A stretch of 59,521 nucleotides of DNA, taken from NCBI RefSeq assembly GCF_017921895.1, contig NZ_JAFIDN010000014.1, forward strand, positions 1-59,521, given 5' to 3'. This document shows, in pieces, positions 35,410 to 45,116 of the stretch. The position numbers were made by a program, and so were the translations under genes. Numbering within the stretch: position 1 is the first letter of the stretch; each line of letters opens with the position of its first letter. This stretch comes from Natronogracilivirga saccharolytica. GTDB taxonomy: Bacteria > Bacteroidota > Rhodothermia > Balneolales > Natronogracilivirgulaceae. Below the pieces are notes generated by a model that ran no database searches, was not told the origin of the DNA, and saw only the letters and a list, made by a program, of their open reading frames with translations.

Positions 35410-37644
35410 ATGCCGCAAAAGCAGGACAACTCCGGGACATCCGGACCGCAAAGGCAACCCAACCGTCTCATCCATGAGACCTCCCCCTACCTGCAGCAGC
35501 ACGCATGGAACCCCGTAGACTGGTACCCCTGGGGGGATGAAGCCCTTGAGAAAGCCCGGCAGGAAAACCGGATGATCTTCCTCAGTATCGGCTACTCCAG
35601 CTGTCACTGGTGTCACGTCATGGAACGGGAATCGTTCGAAGATGAGCAGGTGGCCCGAATCCTCAACAAGCATTTTGTAAATATCAAAGTTGACCGTGAA
35701 GAGCGGCCGGATGTGGATGCCCTCTACATGGAGGCGCTTCAGATGATGACCGGTCAGGGCGGATGGCCGCTCAATGTCTGGCTGACCCCCGGTCAGGTCC
35801 CCGTATTTGCCGGCACGTACTTTCCTCCGCAGGATTATCACGGCAGACCGGGCTTTACCAGTGTCATCATGAAACTTGCATCGGTTTATGAACAGCAACC
35901 CGACAAGGTCCGCAAACAGGCAGAAGAGATGCAGACTGCCCTGAAAAACGACATTTATGACCGGCTTGATCCGGCTCCGGTTTCCGTCGAGCAGCTTGAA
36001 AAAGCCGTTGAGCGTTACTCGGCAGCTTACGATGAAGATTACGGCGGGTTCTCCGACGCCCCGAAGTTTCCCACGGCAATGGGAATCGGATTTCTGCTAA
36101 GGCAAAGCCGGCGTCCTGGTTCGGAAAAAGCCCGTGATATGGCCGTACACAGTCTGGAAGCCATGATCAAAGGCGGAATCTATGACCAGGCAGGAGGCGG
36201 CTTCCACAGATACAGCACCGACCGGAAATGGCTTGTCCCGCACTTCGAAAAAATGCTGTACGATAATGCATTGCTGCTTCCCGTGCTTGCTGAAGCCGCC
36301 GTGATCACCGGAAATCCCCTCTTCGCCGATACCGCCCGCGAAACACTTGCCTTCCTGAATCGTGAAATGCGTCACCCGGATGGCGCCTATTATTCGGCAC
36401 TTGATGCTGACACAGACGGTGTTGAAGGAAAGTTTTACACCTACACTTACAGCGAACTGCAATCGGTACTTGACGAAGATGAATTAAACCTGGTGTCAGA
36501 ACACTACGGAGTCACTCCCGAGGGCAACTGGGAAGGTGTCTCAATTCTGCATCGCAGCACTCCGCTTTCGGATATCGCCGGACGGAATAACACCACTGTT
36601 GAGATGCTCCGGGCAAAACTGGAAAAAGCCAAAGAAAAGCTGCTGCGTTACCGGAACCAAAGAACACGGCCCGGGCTGGATGACAAGATTATCACTTCCT
36701 GGAATGCCATGATGCTCATTGCACTGTGCCGGTGCAGCCGACTGATTGACCACCCGTCCGATGATGCCGTTGCCCTTGGTTCATTTCTGTCCGGCAGGGT
36801 TGTCCGTGGAAATATGGTTTACCGCATAGTCGACAAAGACGATAACGTCAGGCAGCCGGGTTTTCTGGATGATTATGCACTGCTTTGCGAGGCGTTTTCG
36901 CATCTCTTTGAGCTTACAGGCGAGCCGCGGTGGCTGGCACTTTCGGTCCGGCTCGCGCGGCAACTCAAAGAACAGTTTTACGACGAAAACAAAAATGCAT
37001 TTGACTTCAGCGCGCAGGACCGCTCCGATCTGATATCCGGCACGCGGGATATTTTTGACAATGCCGTTCCGGGCGGCAACTCCGCTGCAATCTCGGCACT
37101 CTATCGCACCGGACAGCTGGCCGGTGTTCCGGAATGGACGCGTCTCGCAGTTGCTGCAACGGAGCCGCTGGCCGAAATCGCGGGCGAACATGCTCCGGCT
37201 TTCGGATATTTGCTTCAGGTTATGCACCGCCACCGGCATCCCGGATTTGAGATCATTATCGTCCCGGCTTCAACAGATAAGAAATCAGATGAAAAATCTG
37301 ATGGTTCCGGGACGGTCGGCGGTCCGGCGGCCTTCGGTGATACCACAGGAAAGATGGTACATCTGTGGAGGGATAACTTCGATCCTGGTTCTTATCTTGT
37401 CATCCTGCAGGAAAAAGATGCTGAGGGAAAAATAAAAAAACAGACAAAGGATCCGTCCCGACCCAAATCATCACCGGCTGAACCAGATGCAAACGGTGAC
37501 CTGGCACAAACCGGTTTTTTCTCACTATATGACGATAAAAAGTTGCGAAATGGCAAAACAACAGCGTACATTTGCCGTGATTTCCAATGCAGAAAGCCGG
37601 TAAACACGCCGGAAGAATTTGAAGAGCAGTTAAGTGACACGTGA
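35410..37644 (+). CDS. DUF255 thioredoxin-domain protein (YyaL / SPATA20-like)
   Basis: The 744-residue protein begins with a thioredoxin-fold domain ([20 protein letters not shown], then a CxxC in [49 protein letters not shown]). An (alpha/alpha)6 barrel follows, with [20 protein letters not shown] and [25 protein letters not shown] and FLDDYA. Members of this conserved family have no settled function; the barrel resembles N-acyl-glucosamine epimerases. It is 38 bases after tatC and may be co-transcribed. Confidence 0.92.
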   Translation: MPQKQDNSGTSGPQRQPNRLIHETSPYLQQHAWNPVDWYPWGDEALEKARQENRMIFLSIGYSSCHWCHVMERESFEDEQVARILNKHFVNIKVDREERPDVDALYMEALQMMTGQGGWPLNVWLTPGQVPVFAGTYFPPQDYHGRPGFTSVIMKLASVYEQQPDKVRKQAEEMQTALKNDIYDRLDPAPVSVEQLEKAVERYSAAYDEDYGGFSDAPKFPTAMGIGFLLRQSRRPGSEKARDMAVHSLEAMIKGGIYDQAGGGFHRYSTDRKWLVPHFEKMLYDNALLLPVLAEAAVITGNPLFADTARETLAFLNREMRHPDGAYYSALDADTDGVEGKFYTYTYSELQSVLDEDELNLVSEHYGVTPEGNWEGVSILHRSTPLSDIAGRNNTTVEMLRAKLEKAKEKLLRYRNQRTRPGLDDKIITSWNAMMLIALCRCSRLIDHPSDDAVALGSFLSGRVVRGNMVYRIVDKDDNVRQPGFLDDYALLCEAFSHLFELTGEPRWLALSVRLARQLKEQFYDENKNAFDFSAQDRSDLISGTRDIFDNAVPGGNSAAISALYRTGQLAGVPEWTRLAVAATEPLAEIAGEHAPAFGYLLQVMHRHRHPGFEIIIVPASTDKKSDEKSDGSGTVGGPAAFGDTTGKMVHLWRDNFDPGSYLVILQEKDAEGKIKKQTKDPSRPKSSPAEPDANGDLAQTGFFSLYDDKKLRNGKTTAYICRDFQCRKPVNTPEEFEEQLSDT

Positions 37645-37785
37645 TTAATCCGGTCACAAGTACAACTTGCCGGACTCCATTGCGTTATTTTTTTTGACAA
37701 GCAGCTTACATTATACCCTTTGCAATATTTTTGCAAACCGTTTCCCGAAAAAGAATTTTAAAAATAAAAATATCCGGTTTAATCA

Positions 37786-38295
37786 ATGCTAAAGACCAAC
37801 ACTACAAGAATTCCGTTTTTTCTGACACTCATCGCCGGTCTCATCATTGTGGCTTCGGCCTGTGACGACAACGGTTTCAACACCGTCACCTATGATGAAA
37901 TCGGCCCGTACGATACTACAGGTGTGCAGCGATTTGAATCTGATCAGGGGCTTATTATTTACTTTCATGAAGAAGGAGACGGCGATATCATTGCCGAGAG
38001 TCATGATGTCCGCATTCGTTACACCGGGCGCACACCCGACGGTGAAATATTCGACAGTTCGTTCCGCAACGGAGTGGACTCACCCACGACCCTCCGTGTA
38101 GGCGGCATGGTCAGAGGATTCATACAGGGGCTTGCCGGTGTTCCCGTTGACGGACAACGCATGCACGCAGCCCGGGAAGGCAGCCAGCGCACTCTTGTCA
38201 TCCCACCCGAGCTGGGTTACGGAAACTCTAGCCACCAGCTTAATGAGGACACACTGATTTTTGATATCGATGTCGTCAGCATCACTTCCGACTGA
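37786..38295 (+). CDS. FKBP-type peptidyl-prolyl isomerase lipoprotein
   Basis: The 169-residue protein has a lipobox (LIIVASAC) and an FKBP domain: VRIRYTGRTPDGEIFDSSFR, RVGGMVRGFIQGLAGVPVDG, RTLVIPPELGYGN and the closing LIFDIDVVSI. It should catalyse proline isomerisation in periplasmic or surface proteins. FKBP lipoproteins of this size are common in Bacteroidota and are sometimes linked to gliding and type IX secretion, though nothing local proves this. Confidence 0.92.
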   Translation: MLKTNTTRIPFFLTLIAGLIIVASACDDNGFNTVTYDEIGPYDTTGVQRFESDQGLIIYFHEEGDGDIIAESHDVRIRYTGRTPDGEIFDSSFRNGVDSPTTLRVGGMVRGFIQGLAGVPVDGQRMHAAREGSQRTLVIPPELGYGNSSHQLNEDTLIFDIDVVSITSD

Positions 38296-38353
38296 TTCGC
38301 ATTCACACATTCATTTGACGAAACATTTGGCGGAAATATCCTCATCGTCATAG

Positions 38354-39442
38354 TCAAACCATTTTCCGGGGCACTTTGGGATGGATGCCACAGCATATTT
38401 CATACGGGATGGTATCCATTGCCTCGGCCCACAGACCAGCGTGGTTGCGTTCGCCGCCCATGAGAAGCACTTCCGTACCGGGTTCATGGGCATCCTTTCC
38501 AAGCCATATCATTACGTAATCCATGGTCACCCGGCCGACCTGGCGATACCAATTGCCTTCAATCAGAACCGGCATCATTCCTGACAGGTTTCTTCGATAG
38601 CCGTCAGCATACCCGGCCGGAACTACAGCGTAATAACCGTCCTCCGGCGCCTGCCAGGTCGCGCCATAGCTAATGGATTCACCCTTTCTGATTTTTTTGC
38701 ACTGGGCTACAGAACTTTTCCATTTCATGGCCGGATGAAGTCCTGTGCCCGGGTCGGGTGACGGGTCATATCCATACAGCGCAATTCCGTGCCTCACCAT
38801 GTCAAAATGAGTGTCGGGATGGGCAAGCGATGCGGCCGAGTTTGCCGCATGGACAGGCAGCACATTGTTAAATACCGAACGCAGTCGGCCAATCTGTTCT
38901 TTCTGATGTTCGATGTAGCGGGTATCCTTTTCATCAGCCGTTGCAAAATGTGTCATAATCCCTTCGATGTGCAGCTTTTTTTCGCCGCCGGAAAAGGCAT
39001 CCACTTTGTCCCTCAGCTCCTCCAGCCGGTTTACGGACATTCCCAGCCGGCCCATCCCCGTATCTATCTCGACATGACAGGTTGTTCCGGGCTCGAGCAG
39101 TTCAAAATGATCATTTGCACTGATGACCGCCGTGAGGTCAAACTCTTTGTACGCCTTTGCCATGCGGGACGTCGGTACCCCGAAAACCAGTATGGGATGA
39201 GTGACGCCCGATTTGCGCAGCTCGACTGCCTCGGTCACATTGGCAACCGCAAACCTGTCATAAAACCGCCCGACGGTCCGGCAAACTTCTGCAGCACCAT
39301 GTCCGTAGGCATCAGCCTTGACAACAGCCATGGTGCGGACCCCTTCATTCAGATTGGCCTGCAGGTACCTTGCATTGTTCCGCAAGACTTCTCTGTCCAC
39401 TTCAATATATGAGTTGTTAAACGGGTATTCCGGAGTATTCAC
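38354..39442 (-). CDS. alr: Alanine racemase
   Basis: The 362-residue PLP enzyme makes D-alanine for peptidoglycan. PLP lysine is Lys42 in AVVKADAYGHGA, and the second catalytic residue is Tyr259 in GESISYGATWQ. Other motifs are HVEIDTGMGRLGM, VHAANSAASL, RHGIALYGYDP and VPAGYADGYRR. It is the last of three minus-strand genes (FAD oxidoreductase, site-2 protease, alr), 17 bases after the protease gene. Confidence 0.95.
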   Translation of the reverse strand: MNTPEYPFNNSYIEVDREVLRNNARYLQANLNEGVRTMAVVKADAYGHGAAEVCRTVGRFYDRFAVANVTEAVELRKSGVTHPILVFGVPTSRMAKAYKEFDLTAVISANDHFELLEPGTTCHVEIDTGMGRLGMSVNRLEELRDKVDAFSGGEKKLHIEGIMTHFATADEKDTRYIEHQKEQIGRLRSVFNNVLPVHAANSAASLAHPDTHFDMVRHGIALYGYDPSPDPGTGLHPAMKWKSSVAQCKKIRKGESISYGATWQAPEDGYYAVVPAGYADGYRRNLSGMMPVLIEGNWYRQVGRVTMDYVMIWLGKDAHEPGTEVLLMGGERNHAGLWAEAMDTIPYEICCGIHPKVPRKMV

Positions 39443-39459
39443 AATAATAAGAGATACAG

Positions 39460-40638
39460 TTAGGGTGATGAAGAGTGCTGTAATTCAGTAGGCAGAAAAG
39501 AGTCTTTGTGCTGAAGCAGCCAGAAGCGGATTTCATGGGCGTCGCTCATGCCGATCAGGTCGCCCTGATGCAGTACCGGAAGGAACTCAGCCTTCAGTTT
39601 GACACCATACCGGTATGTTGCTTCATCGGCCAGATCCACATAATACCCTCTTTCGGCTGGCCGGTGCATATCCTCCAGAGTATCATCCGGACCTGGAATC
39701 GACCCGAGTTCCTTTCCGAGGATTACGGACTCGAGTTTGCCGTTCCGTGTTACCGGTATCACGGCATTGGGCACATACCGGGAATCCATCCGGTGAATTT
39801 GCCGTATCACCGCTTCCGGTCTCGGGTCATGGTTGATCCGGAATATCAGGTCTTCGAAATCAGGCCTGTAAACAAGCTCGTCCCGGCCCGCGTAGGCCGT
39901 ATACCACAGATATGCGGCAAGCAGTCCGGCCCAGAATGCCGTTGAAGCACCCTCGGTGATCAGAAGAATGCCGGCCGCTGCCATAATGAGCACAATTACG
40001 GTCATGCTGATATAAAAAGTCAGGATGGACGCTTTGAAAAAATACCGCTTGAAATGCCACAATACTGAACGAAGTGCACGTCCGCCGTCAAGAGGAAAAA
40101 TGGGCAGCAGATTGAACAGGCACAGCAGCAGGTTCATGTAGAAAACAAACTGCAGTACGAGAAAAACCTCGTTATTGGAAGGATGCGTTACCTCTGCAAG
40201 TAACCACGCGAGAAGTGCAAAGACAATAGAGGCCAGTGGACCGGCAAGCGCAATAACCAGCTCCTCAACCGGGCGCATCGGACGCTGCTTGAGCTCGGCC
40301 ATGCCGCCAAACAGGTAAAGATGAATGCGTTCAAGTGGCAGCTTCAACTGCCGCGCGGCAAGCGCGTGTCCGAATTCATGGAAAAAAATGGATATCGTAA
40401 GAAAAACCGATGAGGTAATCCCCATAGTCCAGTACACCCAGTCAGCCTGGGTAAACATGATCTGCGGATAATAGCGGTCACTGAGAATCCAGGCAAGCAG
40501 GATCACCACCAGCGGGAGCAGCGGATCGATGGTTATGCGCAACCGGCCCATGCTCAGTCCAAAACCCGGAAGACCGCCATGCAATACGGAGTAGAGGTCC
40601 GTCCTGAATTTATCCAGCCGTTTAAATATGAGCCGCAT
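39460..40638 (-). CDS. Site-2 protease family (M50) membrane metalloprotease
   Basis: The 392-residue protein has the zinc site H87-E88-F-G-H91 (ISIFFHEFGHALAARQ) and the second metal ligand Asp184 in NLLPIFPLDGGRAL, within about six membrane helices. Site-2 proteases cut membrane-bound regulators such as anti-sigma factors. The C-terminal 140 residues look like a worn CBS-type pair (NAVIPVTRNGKLESVILGK), as in SpoIVFB-like group III members. Its ATG directly follows the TAA of the upstream FAD oxidoreductase gene, so the two are translated together. The target is unknown. Confidence 0.92.
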   Translation of the reverse strand: MRLIFKRLDKFRTDLYSVLHGGLPGFGLSMGRLRITIDPLLPLVVILLAWILSDRYYPQIMFTQADWVYWTMGITSSVFLTISIFFHEFGHALAARQLKLPLERIHLYLFGGMAELKQRPMRPVEELVIALAGPLASIVFALLAWLLAEVTHPSNNEVFLVLQFVFYMNLLLCLFNLLPIFPLDGGRALRSVLWHFKRYFFKASILTFYISMTVIVLIMAAAGILLITEGASTAFWAGLLAAYLWYTAYAGRDELVYRPDFEDLIFRINHDPRPEAVIRQIHRMDSRYVPNAVIPVTRNGKLESVILGKELGSIPGPDDTLEDMHRPAERGYYVDLADEATYRYGVKLKAEFLPVLHQGDLIGMSDAHEIRFWLLQHKDSFLPTELQHSSSP

Positions 40639-42243
40639 TTAAAACCATTTTTTTTCCTTTCGGATGTCCCTGAGCACCACTCCGGCGGCATTGTATCCGG
40701 CCGCTGCAAATACGCCGCCCCCGGGATGACAGGATGCGCTGGAAAGATACAGATTTTTTACCGGTGTTTTATACCTGCTCAGTTCGGGTGTCGGACGAAA
40801 CATGAACATTTGATCAAACGTCATCTCCACATGCATCACATTGCCTTTGAGCAAGCCGTGTTTCTGCTCGATATCTTCGGGGGACTGAATGTACCAGTCG
40901 ATTCGCTTGTCTTTCATGTTGGGAGCATACCGTGTTACCACGTCATAGATCTTCTCCGCTTCCCGTTCGCGGATATCGGCCCACTTTTGTCCCCCCGATA
41001 ATCTGTAGGGATGCCACTGCGCCCATGCATAGAGCAGATGTTTTCCGGATGGCGCCAGTGTCGGATCGATTTTTGTGAACGTCATGGCCAGCACCGACGG
41101 GTTTTCCGGCGGCCGTCCGGCCAGATAATCCCCGATGGAGGCATCCATATACTCGCGGGACGGAACGAGCAGCTGCAACCCGTTGTGAATATCGGGGTCA
41201 TCCGGACACGCCTCGTAACGCGGGAGCTCTTCAACAGCACAGCGGATCACCATTCCGAAGCCATTGCCTGCGTTAATGTCGCCAACCCGTTTGAACAGGG
41301 ACGGGGACAGATGCTCCGGCCCGACCATCTTCAGCATGGTAGTCTGAACGTGCGCATTGGAAATCACCCTTTTTGCGGCAACTTCTTCGCCGGATGCGAG
41401 TTTGACACCGACGGCGCTTGCCGTGCTGCCGCTTCCGGAGATCATAATCCGGTCAACCGGCTCGCCGGTCCGCAGCTCGCCCCCGTGCGCCTCCAGCATC
41501 CGGATCATTGCCTGCGTAAGCATCCCGCTCCCGCATTTCGGACGCTTCCCGCCGCTCTCGTGCAGCATCGCCTGCCAACCGGCAAAGTCGGCGGTTGCCG
41601 ACTGATCCGGCGGCGGACCCGACTGTGCCGCAAACCACAGCAAAGCCGTTTTCACCGATTCATTTTCAAAGCTCTCATTGACCACCTGGCCATAGCTGCT
41701 CAGGATTTTCCGCAATCCGTCAATCTGCTCGCCCTTTTTGAACATGGACCCGTTACGTATCTGCCCTTTCAAAACCTCGCTGAAGATGCTTCCGGGTGCG
41801 GGCGGAACCAGAAACGCAGACAGAACGCCTTTGTTTATCCGGCGCCAGAAATCGATAAAATCACGATAGGCTTCGGCATCACGCGGTGAGATTTTGGATA
41901 TGGACTCCATGGTTTTTTCAACGGAGCGGTGGAAATGAATGACACCCCCGTCCGGCACGGGATAAGACATAAACGGATCCATTTCGATATACTCCAGCCC
42001 GTAATTTTCCAGTTCCAGGTCGGCAATGACCGGGGTCTGGTGGATCATAAAATGGGCCGAGGAACCTACATCAATCCGGTATCCGTCAGGCGCATCATCC
42101 GACAGGAACATGGGTTCGGTACAGACAGCACCACCCGGAGTGTCGCGTCTTTCGATAACGCAAACCTTATGTCCCGCTTTTGCAAGGTAGCAGGCGGTTG
42201 TCAGGCCGTTATGGCCCGACCCGATAACTATGACATCATACAT
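40639..42243 (-). CDS. FAD-dependent oxidoreductase, phytoene desaturase/PYROXD2-like
   Basis: The 534-residue protein starts with the dinucleotide-binding site MYDVIVIGSGHNGLTTACYL, AKAGHKVCVIERRDTPGG and carries the amine oxidase-like core and the C-terminal FAD motif NLYLSSASCHPGGGVFAAAG YNAA-type sequence. Phytoene desaturase (CrtI)-like members and PYROXD2 look alike; no carotenoid neighbour genes are present, so the substrate is unknown. The gene leads a minus-strand set with the site-2 protease and alr and is divergent from sppA, with a shared 228-base promoter region. Confidence 0.88.
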   Translation of the reverse strand: MYDVIVIGSGHNGLTTACYLAKAGHKVCVIERRDTPGGAVCTEPMFLSDDAPDGYRIDVGSSAHFMIHQTPVIADLELENYGLEYIEMDPFMSYPVPDGGVIHFHRSVEKTMESISKISPRDAEAYRDFIDFWRRINKGVLSAFLVPPAPGSIFSEVLKGQIRNGSMFKKGEQIDGLRKILSSYGQVVNESFENESVKTALLWFAAQSGPPPDQSATADFAGWQAMLHESGGKRPKCGSGMLTQAMIRMLEAHGGELRTGEPVDRIMISGSGSTASAVGVKLASGEEVAAKRVISNAHVQTTMLKMVGPEHLSPSLFKRVGDINAGNGFGMVIRCAVEELPRYEACPDDPDIHNGLQLLVPSREYMDASIGDYLAGRPPENPSVLAMTFTKIDPTLAPSGKHLLYAWAQWHPYRLSGGQKWADIREREAEKIYDVVTRYAPNMKDKRIDWYIQSPEDIEQKHGLLKGNVMHVEMTFDQMFMFRPTPELSRYKTPVKNLYLSSASCHPGGGVFAAAGYNAAGVVLRDIRKEKKWF

Positions 42244-42471
42244 TCTGTTTCTGCTTTAGAATCGGTTAATGGTATTATCAAATACCGGGGAATAAGTGCA
42301 TCACGCAACAGTCCGGTAATACTCCGTAAAAAACGTAACCTTATGTCCTGATAAACGTACACCTCTCAATCAGAAAGTTTCTTTTTTGAATGATTACGTG
42401 ATTTTAAGAGTTTTGTTTACGTTAATGTCGTAATTTCTTCTCCGACAAACCAACAACATTATCATTGGAAT

Positions 42472-44262
42472 ATGGGTTTCTTTAAATCTTTTTTCGCATC
42501 GCTGCTCGCGATATTTGTTACGCTTTTTCTGCTGTTCATGATCGGGTTGATTCTGATCATCTCATCTCAGAGAGAGACCGAACCCTATGTTCGGGACGGA
42601 TCGGTACTTGAAATCAAGATCGGGAACACCCTTCCCAAAAGGCCGCCTTCGGATCCCTTCGCCATGCTGTTTTCCGACCCTTCCCGGCAACCTGTAAGTC
42701 TTCAGGGCATAGAAAGGAATCTGGAAAAAGCTGCTGCTGATGACCGTATTGAAGGCGTGTGGATCAAAATGAACAATATTGCAGCCCCCTGGACCAATCT
42801 GATTGCGCTGCGTGATCACATTCAAAACTTCCGGGAGGAATCGGATAAATTCGTTTATATCTCAACAGATGACATCGGATTCAATGAGCAGGCCTACTTT
42901 GCAGCAACCGCAGCCGACTCCATTTTTTCTCCCCCTGAGACCTTTTTCGAGTTTGACGGTTTCTTTATTCAGGCCGTTTTCTTCAAGGAGATGCTGGATA
43001 AAATCGGTGTTGAAGCGGAGATCTTCCGTGCCGGTGAGTATAAAAGTGCTGTAGAACCATTTTTCAAAACCGAATTTTCTGAGGAAAACCGGGAGCAGCT
43101 CTCCTCGATCGTAAACAATGTCGCCGATAACTTCCTTGAAGCCGTAGGTGAGCGGTCAGGACACACCCGTGAAGAACTGGATGCCATTCTCAATGATCAA
43201 CCCATATTTACTTCATCCGGAGCATATGAAGTCAATTTCATAGACAAGCTGCTTTATCCGGAAGAAGTAGAACAGCGTCTGGAAAACAGAGTTGTGGAGC
43301 TTGGACATGACGAGCTGCGCACCATTTCTTTTCACCGATATAACCGTGTGAAACGTTCGACGGCCGGTGTTGCCGAGCCGGAAGGAAACGACAAGGTTGC
43401 GGTTATCCATGCCTCCGGCAATATCATGCCCGAATTTGACTCGCAATCCGTTTTTCCCGGAACAGAGCAAAACATCACAGTGAGAAATATCACCGAAAAC
43501 CTGGACAAGGCGCTTGAAGATGACGATGTAAAAGCCATCGTTCTTCGCATTACCAGCCCGGGCGGTGCCGGATCCACATCCGACATCATCTGGAACAAAA
43601 TCAGAGAAGCAGCTTCGGAAAAGCCGGTTATCACTTCGTTCGGCCCCGTTGCGGCAAGCGGTGGTTATTATATCGGGATGGCCGCTGACACCATTGTCGC
43701 CTCACCACAGACCATCACCGGCTCTATCGGAGTGTTTGGTGTTGTAATGAATATGCAGGAACTCTTCAACGAAAAACTCGGCATCCATTTTGACGCCGTC
43801 GCTTCGCATGACAATGCTCTCTGGCTCACACAGGACAAACCCATGAGTGAAGGAGCACGCCGCTCATTCCAGGCATATATCGATGATTTCTACGATGTGT
43901 TTCTCAACAGAGTGGCTGAAAGCCGTGACATGAGTATTGATGACGTCCGGGCCGCAGCCGCCGGACGGGTGTGGACCGGCAACGAAGCCCTTGAAAATGG
44001 CCTGGTGGATGTTCTTGGCGAAATGAACGATGCCATAGCCATTGCCGCTGAGAAAGCGGGAATTGAAGAGTACTCCGTAGAGACCTTCCCCAAACCAAAA
44101 ACGTTCATGGAGCTGTTCACCGGATCGGCGCAGGCAGAAATCAAAAGCTGGTTCCGGCCAGAAATCAAAGAACTGGAGTATATTGATCCCGTTTTTCATA
44201 TTTTGAAGAATGACCCTCGGGCTGTCATTGCCCGTATTCCCTTTGATCACAAAGTTCATTGA
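42472..44262 (+). CDS. sppA: Signal peptide peptidase SppA, long form
   Basis: The 596-residue inner-membrane serine protease degrades released signal peptides. One N-terminal helix (residues about 8-31) is followed by two tandem peptidase_S49 domains. The Lys-Ser dyad is Lys191 in FRAGEYKSAVEPFF (first domain) and Ser396 in GPVAASGGYYIGMAAD (second domain), the split arrangement of the 67 kDa E. coli-type enzyme. RITSPGGAGSTSD and TGSIGVFGVVMNM are also typical. Divergent from the FAD oxidoreductase gene. Confidence 0.95.
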   Translation: MGFFKSFFASLLAIFVTLFLLFMIGLILIISSQRETEPYVRDGSVLEIKIGNTLPKRPPSDPFAMLFSDPSRQPVSLQGIERNLEKAAADDRIEGVWIKMNNIAAPWTNLIALRDHIQNFREESDKFVYISTDDIGFNEQAYFAATAADSIFSPPETFFEFDGFFIQAVFFKEMLDKIGVEAEIFRAGEYKSAVEPFFKTEFSEENREQLSSIVNNVADNFLEAVGERSGHTREELDAILNDQPIFTSSGAYEVNFIDKLLYPEEVEQRLENRVVELGHDELRTISFHRYNRVKRSTAGVAEPEGNDKVAVIHASGNIMPEFDSQSVFPGTEQNITVRNITENLDKALEDDDVKAIVLRITSPGGAGSTSDIIWNKIREAASEKPVITSFGPVAASGGYYIGMAADTIVASPQTITGSIGVFGVVMNMQELFNEKLGIHFDAVASHDNALWLTQDKPMSEGARRSFQAYIDDFYDVFLNRVAESRDMSIDDVRAAAAGRVWTGNEALENGLVDVLGEMNDAIAIAAEKAGIEEYSVETFPKPKTFMELFTGSAQAEIKSWFRPEIKELEYIDPVFHILKNDPRAVIARIPFDHKVH

Positions 44263-44285
44263 TCAACAAAAAACAGAATTAATTT

Positions 44286-45116
44286 ATGGATATTGGTGGT
44301 TTCCGGATAGAACAGCTGAGTGAAGGGGTGTTCGAGGTATCCCCCGGCGGATCCATCCAGAAAACAACAGAACAGAAAAAACAGGGTGACACTCCGTCGG
44401 GCCATGCCCGGGTGGGGCTCGACCCGGTGCTCATCGATACCGGTTCGACATGTATTTTGCTGGACACCGGCCTGGGAATGGGGCTGGACAACAACGAACC
44501 AAACCGAAACACTTCCAATATTCTCACCAACCTGGAGATCTTCGGATATCAGCCCGGAGACATCAAACATGTCATATTGAGTCATCTTCATTATGATCAT
44601 GCCGCCGGGATGAGCTTCACCGGCAAAAGCAGTGCCGTTTCTGCAACCCTGCCCGCTGCACAGATATACGTGCAGCGGTCCGAGTGGGAAGCGGCGCTGG
44701 CAAGTGTGGAACATCCGCCCGGAACACAGGGAATGGGTTATGAACCTGATGATCTGTACCGGCTTGTTGCGGACGACCGTTTTGTTTTTCTGGATAAGGA
44801 GCGCCAGGATATTGTCAAGGGGGTTACCGTGCTGCGGACAGGAGGACACACCCCGGGTCATCAGATTGTGCGGTTGCGAAGCAGCGGGGAGTCGGCCTAT
44901 TATTGCGGCGACCTGATTCCCGGCGATATCCATTTGAACAACAGTATGCACCACAAAACCGACATGGACCCGTCACGAGCCCGGAAAGCCAAGATGCTGC
45001 TTATGAACCAGGCACATCGTGAAAATGCCACGCTGCTGTTTTACCACTCGGTGTATAAGAAATCGGGCAGGATCACAAAGGATAAAAACCGCAAATTTGT
45101 GCTTAGCGACTACTGA
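44286..45116 (+). CDS. Metallo-beta-lactamase fold hydrolase
   Basis: The 276-residue protein has the zinc motif [15 protein letters not shown] (His100, His102, Asp104, His105) and the later ligands in [21 protein letters not shown] and the C-terminal FYHS. The fold covers lactonases, thiol-ester hydrolases and others, so the substrate cannot be given. It follows sppA by 23 bases, on the same strand, and its end overlaps the end of convergent rho by 7 bases. Confidence 0.9.
   Translation: MDIGGFRIEQLSEGVFEVSPGGSIQKTTEQKKQGDTPSGHARVGLDPVLIDTGSTCILLDTGLGMGLDNNEPNRNTSNILTNLEIFGYQPGDIKHVILSHLHYDHAAGMSFTGKSSAVSATLPAAQIYVQRSEWEAALASVEHPPGTQGMGYEPDDLYRLVADDRFVFLDKERQDIVKGVTVLRTGGHTPGHQIVRLRSSGESAYYCGDLIPGDIHLNNSMHHKTDMDPSRARKAKMLLMNQAHRENATLLFYHSVYKKSGRITKDKNRKFVLSDY

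Noticed and set aside
37650-37700. Terminator after the DUF255 gene
   Set aside because: A weak TCCGG/CCGGA stem exists, but the T tract is separated from it by more than ten bases.
41011-41889. 292-codon open frame on the plus strand
   Set aside because: Antisense to the FAD oxidoreductase gene; composition is typical of a shadow frame.
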